Position numbers and translations under genes: made by a program | Shown here: positions 46,537 to 57,453 of the stretch, piece after piece | Position numbering within the stretch: position 1 is the first letter of the stretch | How the letters are laid out: each line of letters starts with the position of its first letter | Origin: Manduca sexta | Lineage: Eukaryota; Arthropoda; Insecta; Lepidoptera; Sphingidae | NCBI RefSeq assembly: GCF_014839805.1 | Contig: NC_051123.1 | Span: 12,630,727 to 12,694,726, forward strand | Direction of reading: 5' to 3' | DNA: 64,000 nt | Notes under the pieces: model-generated | The model's input: only the letters and a program-made list of their open reading frames with translations | Told to the model about the DNA's origin: nothing | Database searches by the model: none

Positions 46537-47131
46537 TGGTACGTAGTATATATATATCGATGCTTATCAGCTATTCTATTATATTTAAGCTTATAAAAGA
46601 ATATGTAAAAATGTTTGACTTTTTCCAGTCGTAAAACTTTTGATGAGCCAAAAATATATTATAATGCGGAATAATTTATTTCAAAGTAATAAAACATTGT
46701 AAACAACATTTTAAAAGGGGTACGACACTTTAACGAGGGTATTTGGAGTCGAATTTTCATTTAAAAAGGTTTTTCATAAGATCTATTATTATTTTGGGGA
46801 TAAAAAGACGGCTGCCGAAAGCTGAAAACCTTTATAATTTATGTAGAATTAACAATATTAAAAATATCGTGAGTGAATTAATAATAGTGGTTACTACTAC
46901 TTAAATGTTTCTAACATTATTGTTACTGTTATATTTTATTGGAGCTAGTTATAATGTAACAACAACTGGTTGTCCTAATTATAAATAAATGAATATCATT
47001 ATAATTACTATTACTCACACAAATAATTTTCCGAGAAGTTTAGCAGCAATCGGATGATCAGACATCATCTGGCTATTATAATTAATTATCTACCCGCAAG
47101 AAGTAGTACTGAGTCGCTAGATAACATCGCT

Positions 47132-47196
47132 GTCCCTACGTAAAGTATCGAATCTACAAAAATGCATATTGCAGATTCGATACTTTGCGTAGGGAC
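47132..47196. repeat. miRNA-precursor-like hairpin
   Basis: GTCCCTACGTAAAGTATCGA-ATCT at 47132-47155 pairs with 47173-47196 over 24 bp with one G-T-type mismatch; the loop is 17 bases. Outside the stem the pairing continues imperfectly (cgct against gatcg). Either a micro-RNA-like precursor or the core of a very small MITE. Confidence 0.5.
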
Positions 47197-47389
47197 CATC
47201 GATATTTAAACGGTCCTTATTAAAGTGAACTGCATTTATTTAAGACAATAAGTATCGAAATGCTTATCGCCATGGTAATTAACACTAAACAAGCGATGTT
47301 TACGTAGGCACCGTCCATATATTCATTTATTCCAAAAAATGCGCAGTGGATATAGTTTTTAACCATTCTATAACACATAGCTCTTCTAT

Positions 47390-47562
47390 AACACATAGTT
47401 TTTCCGGGATAAATGTGCTGCTTTATATTTTCCCGGGATAAATAGCCTATAGCACTCTGAAGTATTGTAGCTTCTTAATACTGAAAAAATTTGGCTTAAT
47501 AATTCCTAAGATTACCACGTTACAAAAACCCTTCAGCTTTATATACTAGTATAGATAATGTC
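47390..47562 (-). mobile_element. Helitron-like element (copy 10)
   Basis: tttttccgggataaatgtgc, ctatagcactctgaagtatt, ccttcagctttatatactag. Minus orientation; 5' end at about 47560. Confidence 0.5.
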
Positions 47563-47882
47563 TTTATATAACTTATTGCCTAAAACAATTAACATTCACC
47601 GTAATTAACACCTATAATAAAATAGGTGCGTATTATCTACAGTGTAGAATTTATAATTCAATGCCGAGTTGAAGGGCGATGATATAACCGTCGAGGGACG
47701 AGTAACGGAGCCATCAAGGACCCTAAGTCTACAAAGCTTAGGACATGACCTTCATTACCTAACTAGAAACATTTTTAGGTAATGTAAAAACGACCTTATG
47801 ACCTGACAGCAATAATATTCCGAGCCTACAAAATAAACAATACGTAATAATTTTAAATTAGGTCGGGTCGGACCTTGTTTTT

Positions 47883-48428
47883 AGGGTTCCGTACCTCCGT
47901 CTGTCTATCAAGACCCTTTTTAACAGGAACGCGTAGAGGTATTAAGTTGAAAGTTATATTAATACTCAGGTAGGTTTCCTTTAGCTGTGAAAAAACTTGT
48001 AAGTCAACGTGTTCAAATGATATGACCGTATTGTCCCATATTTTTTGTACATGGGAATTAAAACCTAAAGCATAGTTCCCGTTGAGCTAGAATGTCAGAT
48101 ATATGACATTCGAAGGTTCGGTGCGGTCGACCCCTACCGGTTCTTCCATCCACATTCGCCTTATATATCCTCTTTGTCAGTCTTCTATCATCCATCCTCT
48201 CCAAACGACCTTAGAATACCCTTCAATCAATTTCAATTTTGATAACTACATCCTCTGTCACTCCACACTGTAGTATTATATTGATAAGTTATTGTTCATT
48301 ACTTAAATAGCTTCAATGTTTAATTTAACTGTCAATGTGAGTGAATTTATATAAAAACCTACTTAAATACCTTAGCTACAAGTTTGTACGGAACCATCGG
48401 TGCGCGAGTCCGATTCGCACTTATTCGG
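47883..48428. mobile_element. AGGGTTCCGTAC / GTACGGAACC element, diverged
   Basis: The left end tagggttccgtacctccgtc and right segment tgtacggaaccatcggtgcg, cgagtccgattcgcac are in inverted relation at the GGTTCCGTAC core. Internal landmarks caagaccctttttaacagga, acgcgtagaggtattaagtt and ctgtgaaaaaacttgtaagt match a family I recall as widespread in Lepidoptera. 48115-48290 looks foreign to it and may be a secondary insertion. Confidence 0.55.
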
Positions 48429-48514
48429 TTTACTTACAGACTATTGTTATACCCCAATACTAACAAATAGTTCCTTCTGAAGTATTTTTTTTTACTAACA
48501 AACAGTTCCTTCTT

Positions 48515-48812
48515 ATTTATTTTTTTATTGCTTTAAATGAGAAGACGATTTTGCCGTTCGCCTGATGGTAAGCGATACGACCGCCCATAAACAGTAGAAA
48601 CACTACCCAACAATTTGAATTACAAAGTATTGTTTGGTATTTCACTGTACTCGCCATCCTGAGATATAAGGTGTTAAGTCTTATTATATCCAGAAGTTAA
48701 CTGGCTACAATATTCTTCAAACCGGAACACAACAGTGACCACAATGTACTTAACGGCAGAAATAGACATTGCGGTGGTACCTACCCAGGCGGACTCTTAC
48801 ATATAAGTTCTG
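48515..48812 (-). repeat. Retroposon family A, near full-length (copy 10)
   Basis: ttttttattgctttaaatga, gccgttcgcctgatggtaag, cataaacagtagaaacacta, cattgcggtggtacctaccc, aggcggactcttacatataa. Followed at 48830-48930 by a short duplicated segment (accagtatataa, aagtaacaaaagcaat). Confidence 0.8.
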
Positions 48813-49461
48813 CACGAGTACTTTACACCAGTATATAATAGTAAAGTAACAAAAGCAATTACAATGTATTACGGATCTGTCACACCAGTATATAAAAGTA
48901 ACAAAAGCAATTTACAAATTATTATGCTTGTATTGTAGTCAATACAAATGTCGTCACAGTAACTTTGACTGCTCGTGTCAAAGTCTAGACGAGCACAATC
49001 CCAGACACACAATATAAATGAGTCTCCATAAACGATTCACAATATACATATAAGTCATATATACCAAGTACTCAAATATGTAAAGTTACGAAATTCTACA
49101 TGTTCACATTCTCACGAATAAGCCGCAGAGGCACGCTAGAATTCGATGAAAAGAAGGATTTGTGAAAGGCATCTCCATACCGACACGTAAGTGTTAAGTT
49201 GAGGAAATAGTTTCAACCAAACAACAGCGATAATCTACGAAGCGGCGCAGATCGTACCGAGTCTGAAACTTGCATTAGAAATGTCTACATTTACAAATTT
49301 CTCTGGATATATTTGGGCAAGATTTAAATTGGAACTAGGTTTAGGAGATACGACAGTTGGCTAGGATACCACAATTCTGTATTCTAGCAAGAAGCAATGT
49401 TTCGTTTAAGCATAGACTTAAATAATAAACAGAGCCATACTGAGAGATATCGCTTTTGCTG

Positions 49462-49711
49462 GGGGTAGGATATATTTTATATCCGGCCGAATAACAATCA
49501 CAGTACTCAAGGTGTTAAAACCTGCCATAGAGGCCCACGTAAGTGTGTCGCCTTCTGGGATCAGCCTGTGTATATCCGGTTCCAACAGGAGGGTATGATT
49601 GTGTTGACTGCTGTATTCATCTCTCGTCAGTCGACATTCTATTGGACCCTACTCCACTTACCATCAAGTGTGGTGGGGTCACTTTATCGTGCACGTATAA
49701 AGAAAAAACTC
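49462..49711 (+). repeat. Retroposon family B, near full-length (copy 6)
   Basis: gtaggatatattttatatcc, ggcccacgtaagtgtgtcgc, gtatatccggttccaacagg, tctctcgtcagtcgacattc, ccacttaccatcaagtgtgg, tail aaagaaaaaac. Full consensus order in plus orientation. Confidence 0.8.
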
Positions 49712-50992
49712 AGTAGAAGTAGTATGTGTCAAATTTGCAATATGTCTCTCTCTTTCATGTATTGCTAGTGGGTCCGGCAGACGTTCTGCCACAGACAGCA
49801 TTTAATGTAAACTGCCTTTCATCTTTTAAGTCTCGATTATCGGGTCACCATCGGATCCAAAATGATCCTATGATTCAAGCTAACTAACTAACCTCTCACA
49901 AAAATGATTCAAGCTAACTAACTTTCATTGAATGGACAACATATGAATCATCGCATGAGCGCAAAGTTTTCGTATGATAATCTTCTCAATATCCGATCTA
50001 AATAATCTCTTTGGTGCTATGTCTATTGTCTATGAATTTAAAGATATAACAATCAGTACATATTTATAGAGTGACGTAACATAAAGCTAAAATGATGAGC
50101 GCATTGCATCGTTTTGTAGTTCAAAGTTGCTGTTGTGTATGAGCGAGGATAATTAACAATGAATACTCAATTAACTCGGCGAAATTACGTTTGGTTAGTT
50201 CGTTGCATTAGGTTATCACTGCGTAATTATAAAAATGATTTCAATAGTACAAATCTTAAAATGATTGTGCAAACCCTTTTCAATAACATTTCATGTTTCA
50301 TTAATGCGTGTGTTTGTAATTGAAATATTCAAATATAAATTTATAGTGTATTTATTTTGTAATTTGTAATGAATTTCCCATTGTTTAGTTTTCAAGGATA
50401 AAGATACTAATGAATCCAGGGGGCTTATTATGTATGCTACTCGTTATTTTGTCAGTCCATAACAGACACCTAACGCTCCGCATCACGTTTAAAACAATAG
50501 AAAATGGCTTACAGAATATCATTCCCTACTATTTTCACGAAGACACGTAAAACGGCTGTATAACGAGTTTACAGTATCATAGAGAATAAGGTCCCAGGAT
50601 TTTATTCGTTTTGCTGAATTTTGGCGCCAAAAACGTCTTCCGCCATAAATTTCAGTCACTGCATTTACGATAAACGGATATGCAGAACATAACAAAGGTA
50701 TACATGATGGCTTCAACCTGCCGCCATTGTTACCAAAGAGCTAGACTATAACCGTGCATAAATGCAAATTTCAATAACAGATCACGGCTCCCAGTGATTG
50801 CCAATAATCCGGCCCGGTGGGCGGGCACAATACCCTCAGACTATGTATTCATTATGTCGATTGTTCCACTTCAGGCTTGATTGCTTTTTATATGAATGTT
50901 GATTGCTCCCGACTGGCCATATAGTAATTTGAAGTAGTGGCGGAAGATTGCACATGTTTGGCTGATGGATAATGTCTTGCGAAATTCTTGAA
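49712..50992. other. Unassigned AT-rich stretch
   Basis: A small local duplication (gattcaagctaactaact at 49873 and again about 35 bp on). No gene recognised. Confidence 0.4.
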
Positions 50993-51278
50993 TGTTTTTT
51001 TTTGCTTTAAATGATGAGACGATCTCGCCGTTTGTCTTATGGTAAGCGATACGACCGCCCATAATCAGCAGAAACACCATCCAACACCTTGAATTATAAA
51101 GTATTGTTTGGTATTCCACTGCTCTCGCCATCTTGAGACGACGACTTAAGTCTCACTATGTCCAGTAGTTACACTAGCTACAATGTCTTTCAAACCGGAA
51201 CACAACAGTAACTACACACTGTTGCTTGGCGGCAGAAATAGAAATTGCGGTAGTACCTACCCAGGCGGACTCTTATTT
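50993..51278 (-). repeat. Retroposon family A (copy 11)
   Basis: tttttttgctttaaatgatg, gtaagcgatacgaccgccca, gcagaaacaccatccaacac, gcggtagtacctacccaggc, ggactctta. Near full length. Confidence 0.8.
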
Positions 51279-53124
51279 AGAGGAGATACTTTTATTCACA
51301 CTGCAGTGGCCGACCTAAACCGAGGTTGGTAACCCGTTACTGAGTTGCCTTTAGCATAGTCACTTAATTTTTCAAGGATTCCGAGCGCCTAAAGCGCTCA
51401 AACGAAAGTCCGGTGGGTTTGTATAAGCCGACCCATAGGATTACAAACGTAGGCCAGTTAAAAAAAGGCATTTGCACGTTTGGTTTTAATATTGGACTTT
51501 GCTTATAGACCTAGGAATATAACAGGCAGCTCATTAATTTTTATGTAGTAATATCATACGATTCTAGTATTTGAAATTAAACTTAAAGAGCGTATATAAG
51601 AATCATATTTCTATCTTAATTTTATCACATTAAGTAGCATCTTTCTTACTAAACAAAAAACGGCCGATTTCAATAAATGACCGAATTTCAATCTTCCAAA
51701 GTAAAACGATTAACATAAGTGATTTGTAAGTCTGTCAAAACCTTGTCTGATCAGTGCATTTGCTTGATGAAAAGAAAAAAAGTTTTGATCGTCTATTGAA
51801 ATCGGCGGTAAATGGATTACAATTTACCTTTAAATCTATAATAGTTCTTTAACTAATTTCAAATAACCAAACTACATTAACCAAAGAAGGTTCATTAGGA
51901 ATTAAACTTTAACGACCGTCCCTACTTGCAGTGCAGAGGTCCCAGATCCCCATATTTTGGCAGGAGAAACTGCCCGAACGTGCGGGAGGTCCTAATGGAA
52001 TGTTTACTTTAATTACAGCGACCTCGGCTTTACACTATTTATTGGCTCGAAGGTTCTCGTATTAGGGATACAGATCGGTTGGCTTACATGAATATTATCG
52101 CTTTTGGGTTTGAGTTTAAGGTTTACTTTGACTTGGCCATGCCGAGCCAGTTTCAGTGGTTATTACACGGCCTTTGAGATGGATTTGAAAGCTTGTCTAT
52201 CTTAAATCGTATCCTCAAATAAAAGGATAGCATTAAAAGATTAATCATACTAACTAAATATAAAAATACATTTAAAAAATTCAAATAAGTACTTAAAAAA
52301 TGCAATGTCTCGTTCAAAGCTGTTTTCAGATTTCCAAATGAATAAATTGTATGAATCCATTATTTAATAAAGCCTTGGCAGTAATTTTTTAAATAATATA
52401 TTTATGAAAATTATAACAATGCTCCGAATTCTTCTCTTTAAAAATTGTTTTTTTGGATAGAGCTAAAACTAGCAGAAATTTTGTTACAATTTCTTGTCTG
52501 AATTAAATAGTTAGCAAAAATAAAATCAGATTTTATGAAATGTTCACTTCTAACCACAACTCACGTTTCGTAAAATTAATATCTTAATAATACATTTCTC
52601 TTCAAATCTCACTATTTAGTCTTTTATATTAAACCCATAATACAAAGACAACGTATCATGAATCAGGAATTTATGACGGAAATTTGTAAACACGTTTAAT
52701 ATCCATTACCAAAAGGACATGAAAACAAGGGTCATAAAACCAATAACTTAAAACTTTTACGGGTCCCCCTGATCCCTCTTGTTACAATGGTCTGTAAGGG
52801 CTAACATGTACGATTATGTGGCTATAGATTATTATTATCCACGCTTGAAAGGCGATTAATCATATCTAAGCGACAAATAAACTGAAAATTAATTATATAA
52901 ATATTAAGAATCGCCATTTTTTTCTGCGTCATTTGATCTAGGTTTTATAGGTATAGGACAATTTTAATATCATTAGACAATTTTAATCTTTATAAAATAA
53001 AAATTTTAATTGGTATAAATTTTCACATTTCATATAAAAAAAAAATATATTAAAATCAAAACTTTAAAACACTCTGCTCAAGAATTTACTGATTGTCGTT
53101 TCAATATGATTGATGTGATAGGGG
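51279..53124. other. Unassigned stretch
   Basis: 51295-51470 and 51920-52000 are somewhat G+C-richer and unexplained. The remainder is AT-rich with no motif recognised. Confidence 0.35.
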
Positions 53125-53196
53125 GAGAGACTTTCGCCATATCGGGTACAAATTTCAGACTCCGGGCTGATATTGAGTAGAAACACAATATCACTT
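53125..53196 (-). repeat. tRNA-derived SINE, 3' body fragment (copy 5)
   Basis: Minus strand: gtgatattgtgtttctactc, atatcagcccggagtctgaa, atttgtacccgatatgg. Head with A/B boxes missing. Confidence 0.55.
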
Positions 53197-53790
53197 ATAT
53201 GCCTCTGAAGCAGTATTAAATACAACACGCTTCGTCGAATCATTGTCAGTGAGCCATATTTCCAATTTCATAATTATATTACAGTGCCTTAATATTTATA
53301 CAGATAGCAATGGACATCATCTTGTTATAATATAATTTTATTCCACCTTCCATGCCATATGAGCCCTTATAAATAATTATAAAAAATATAAAACCCAAAA
53401 ATAAAACAAATTTCATCAAACATCCCAAAGATTCCGCAAACAAAAGAAACAGGCGGTCTTGTTATTCAAATTTCGAACACTCCGCAAACTTGAAGAAAAG
53501 CCATGAAACATTTAGTAATTCCACAACTAAGGAACAGCTTTTGTTAAATTCGTTAACAATGACGCTGAGACGTTAAACTGGCGTGCGGGAGAGATGGCAC
53601 GTCCCTAGGGACAATGCCGGATCCTTAGAATCAAAAAGTTTGGGAGTTGGGCCGTGTTCCGACTTTGTGGAATTTTTATCTGTGGTTAAGGTCATGTAGC
53701 GGTTTATAAACAATGACGTTTTACAAATAGACGCGTCATAGACTAACAAAATTGAATGTAAAAACAGCGCACTATTTACAAGTCACATAC

Positions 53791-53849
53791 CTGTACAATC
53801 GTAGCAGCTCGCATTGATACAGCCCGAGCGTCGACCTCCGTCGCCATGA
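53791..53849 (-). CDS. Candidate first coding exon, unidentified protein
   Basis: Read on the minus strand, a pyrimidine-rich acceptor (ttttatttgacag) is followed by TC and ATG at 53847-53845. Nineteen codons, MATEVDARAVSMRAATIVQ, end in CAG|GTATGTGACT, a good donor in phase 0. The base context before ATG (gacagtcATGG) is acceptable. Codons are G+C-rich compared with the flanks, which are AT-rich and not a recognised repeat. The acceptor directly before the ATG implies at least one upstream non-coding exon at higher coordinates. The next coding exon would lie at lower coordinates, but I could not find it. I do not recognise the N-terminus, so no function is offered. A chance arrangement of ATG and splice-like sites is possible. 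Confidence 0.4.
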
Positions 53850-55984
53850 CTGTCAAATAAAATGCATTTATTAGTTAAAAAATAAGTTAAATAGTGTATA
53901 CTTATTACTTACGTATGAAATTAAACGTTTTTTTCATTCACAGTTGGAGTATAATTTGTACATCGTCTAAAAACACAGGAAGGCATTTTATTAATGAAAT
54001 TACAAATGTTAGCAAGCCGACTAACCGCGACAGTGGTTGGAGGTTGACTAAGTGAATGTCGGGTAATTACCTTACTTTCGTCTTGCCAGTATTGAGCTCG
54101 GACAACGTATCTATGTAATAAAAACATCTTAGTTTATAAAACTATAAATTTATCTTTTATCCGTTAGAAATATAATTATATTAAATATAATTATATTAAA
54201 TATAATTGTTTATTCAATCGCTTTATCAATTGAGCTTTAGGGAAATTTGTTTAGTAAAATGATGCATGCTGTAGTTATTGAAAGTAGAGAAACACAGCTA
54301 TCTTCTGCCGTTATACTGCTATATGTGAAAATAATGTAATGTGTGTTCTCTGTTGTAAACTCTCAAAATAAATAACTAAATGATACATTACTGTAGATTT
54401 GCGTTTTGGATTCAACACCTAAACGTAGAATATTTTATACGATACAGTTAGGGAACCAGTAGGCAATAAAGTCATTGATGTTATAAAGTACAAAACATAC
54501 ACTTAAATTTAAATAGGTACTTAAAAATTGTAAAAAAAAATCTGAAATACTCAGTTATTTAATTCTAGGTTTAAAACATCGCACCTGGATTAGTAACACT
54601 TATAAAAAAGTGTACTTCACTCTTTTTAAAGCCAGCAATCAAATCTAGATTTTAATAAAAAATCTTTTCACCGGCCACGATCAAATTCGCAAAATAACAG
54701 CACATTTTGTTTACATTAGTGAGAGATTTTTAAAATAAAAAAATAAAGTTCTCCGCGCACAAAAAAACAGCTGAACGCTGCAGGGCAAACAACCCATATT
54801 TTATTAACCTACTTTCCTAATTAGTGGCAAGGCACTCGGATTTAGCATTCTGCTGATGACAGCTCTAGAGGGACTATTTTTAAGTCTTTTTTGCTAGAGA
54901 ACCAACGTTTAATGGCAAGTTTGCAATTTGCGAGTTGGCTTCCAGTTTTTTAAATGTAATTTTCAATCTTGCCCGATCTTTGCAAAGTTCGCTTTGAGTG
55001 TTATACGGTTGCGGTGAAAATGAAAGAATTCAGTGAAGCTATCCGGATGGAATGAAAAGATGCTTGAGCGAGCAGCACGGCCAGGAATTTGCGCGAATTT
55101 GTAGAAGCGCCATTTCTATTTCTTGCTGGTAAGCAAGCATTTCATAAGCTGGAAACCCGCGTTAAAATCTACACGGACAAACTTGCTTTCTTCATTTCGC
55201 GTGAAGAACACGATGGCATTATGACACGAATTCATTAGCTTTCAAAATCTATTCAAGGTCTTCGTATCATTGTGAATTGTGGTTCAAAGATGCGTTTTAA
55301 AAGGATTCCATTTTTCATTTTGCATTTATTCATTTCAAATCCAGACTTAGGAGTCATACAGTATTTGCTAATGGCAATGAAACTAAGCTGCGCACGTATC
55401 TTGGGCTGCCATAATAAAAGTTACTATATAAGTCATTAGTCGCAAGCAGAAAACAATGCAGTTTTAAAGGAATAACTTACACCTAAAAATATTTCTATAT
55501 TAATTTGTAATCGATGCGTGTGACAATACCTATCCGAACAATTGTTCCTATTTCTCATTTGGTAATACATCCGAATAATAAAAGCCTAATCACTTTTAGT
55601 CCCAAACTCGCTAGCTTACAAAAGCTTATCATTAGTCCCAAACTCGCTAGCTTACAAAATTTCATTAGCATTTTAATATCATATAATTCTACGTTTGTAA
55701 ACACTACCTACATGTAACATGTAGTCACCTAAACGTTTTTTAATCTCCACATGTGTGCTTTCATTACTAAATGCGATCCTTTGTTCTGAAATGGGTATTT
55801 ATCTCGTGTCAAATAAAAAAACGTTCTTTGTTCCGTTTCAAAATGTATAATCTAATTTTCTAACCTAACATGTAACGTTTATTATTTCAAAAGATCTTAT
55901 GAAATTTTTGCTGCTATATCTTAGAAAACTGTTACAGAAGTTAGTTGGTTTTCTTTAGATAGTGCCGAACTGTATTTTTTATTA
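53850..55984. other. Unassigned; two short tandem repeats
   Basis: aaatataattatatt repeated about three times at 54165-54207. A 36-bp unit beginning ttagtcccaaactcgctagc is duplicated at 55596 and 55632. 54990-55210 is slightly G+C-richer and non-repeat. Confidence 0.4.
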
Positions 55985-56157
55985 TTTATTGTTTTGATGA
56001 ACTTGCCGTTCGCCTAATGGTAAGCTATACGACAGCTCATAAACAGTGGAAATATCACAACACCTAGAATTACGAATTGTTTGGTATTCCACTGCGCTCA
56101 CCATCCTAAACATAAGATGTTAAGTCTCATTCTGTCCAGTTACACTGGCTACAATGT
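55985..56157 (-). repeat. Retroposon family A (copy 12)
   Basis: gaacttgccgttcgcctaat, ggtaagctatacgacagctc, tgtttggtattccactgcgc, gttacactggctacaatgtt. 5'-truncated and diverged. Confidence 0.7.
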
Positions 56158-57097
56158 TGTGTTTACTTATATCGTTTATAAAATATTATTTCACATCAAG
56201 AAATGTCATTACCGCAAGCAATATGACCGTAAAATAAAACGATCTGATATCGTTTGCTGACAGATGGTACAATGTGCAATCAGAAAATACTTAGCACGAT
56301 TGATAACATACAAATTATTCGTTTGAAATGTCTATACGGTTATCGAAGATATATCAGCAATGAGAGACCAACAAACCTAACAAAAGTGTTTGTCTCTTTC
56401 ACTCTTAAATCATTTATCATTTGCAAGAAAGCAATAAAACTATGATACATAAATAAATATATTATACAAGAAGCAATGCTAGACAAGTTCCATGTACATT
56501 GTAGGCCAGTTACATCATCTATATTGGACTGGAATGCTCTAACACCTGTGGGTTTATGTAATCCTAGTACATGGCCATTTGATTTATGTGTAGAGAATTG
56601 CTTGTAGGCAATTTTTTGGATTTAAGTACTTTTTGAATATTTTTTACCTTGTAGTTAAAAATAGCTCAAAAACAGTACATAATCTTTTAACTTCTATAAA
56701 TTTCTTTCTAAAGCTAAGTTTATGCTTGTAAATTACGTAGCAATATATTGCGCAAAATCTTCCAGCGTTTATACTATCAGCAACATTTCAATAATTCTTT
56801 CTATACACAAGTGACTCGCTGCAAAACCTTCAAGGATAAAAGTTTGCAGAAATCAGCCTGCCGTGCTTCTTTACCCGGAAAAATTGCTTGTGGAAGTCAA
56901 CTTCAAGTTTCCTTGCTGATCTCAACCTCGCAAGATAGAACTTTGGTGAGAGAGATTTATCTTTAGTCAATAGTGTAGTTGTTTTAAATTTGATATAAGG
57001 ATCTCCGCCTACACATTTCCTACATATTATCTAGAAACCTAATGTTCACAATCCCTATTTTTTCTTTCGATATTGTTAACAACCAAAATTCCTTTAA

Positions 57098-57453
57098 GGC
57101 GATACCTCAAGGTCCATTTTCATACATTTTGTTTCGGCTTTAATCTGGGTAACTAAACAAGTATTGGCAAGTAAAGAATTTAAATTCACGTCTAGTTAGT
57201 GATTAGTTCTCGCAGTTGAAGAAAAACGTAAAAATAATTAATAATCATGGATATTTCGGCCTTTAAAATTTAATATGACGAAATTTTAAAGGCAGAAATA
57301 TCCATGATTATTAATTATTTTACGTTTTTCTTCAACTGCGAGAACTAATCACTAACTAGACGTGAATTTAAATTCTTTACTTGCCAATACTTGTTTAGTT
57401 ACCCAGATTAAAGGCGAAACAAAATGTATGAAAATGGACCTTGAGGTATCGCC
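57098..57453. mobile_element. Foldback MITE, near-perfect 173-bp arms, TTAA duplication
   Basis: Arms 57098-57270 and 57281-57453 are reverse complements with only about two substitutions and one indel. The loop is about 10 bases (taatatgacg). Ends GGCGATACCTCAAGGTCC are flanked by TTAA on both sides (57094-57097, 57454-57457), the duplication used by piggyBac-type transposases. High arm identity means a recent insertion or gene conversion. A transcript across it would be a long double-stranded hairpin. Confidence 0.9.
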
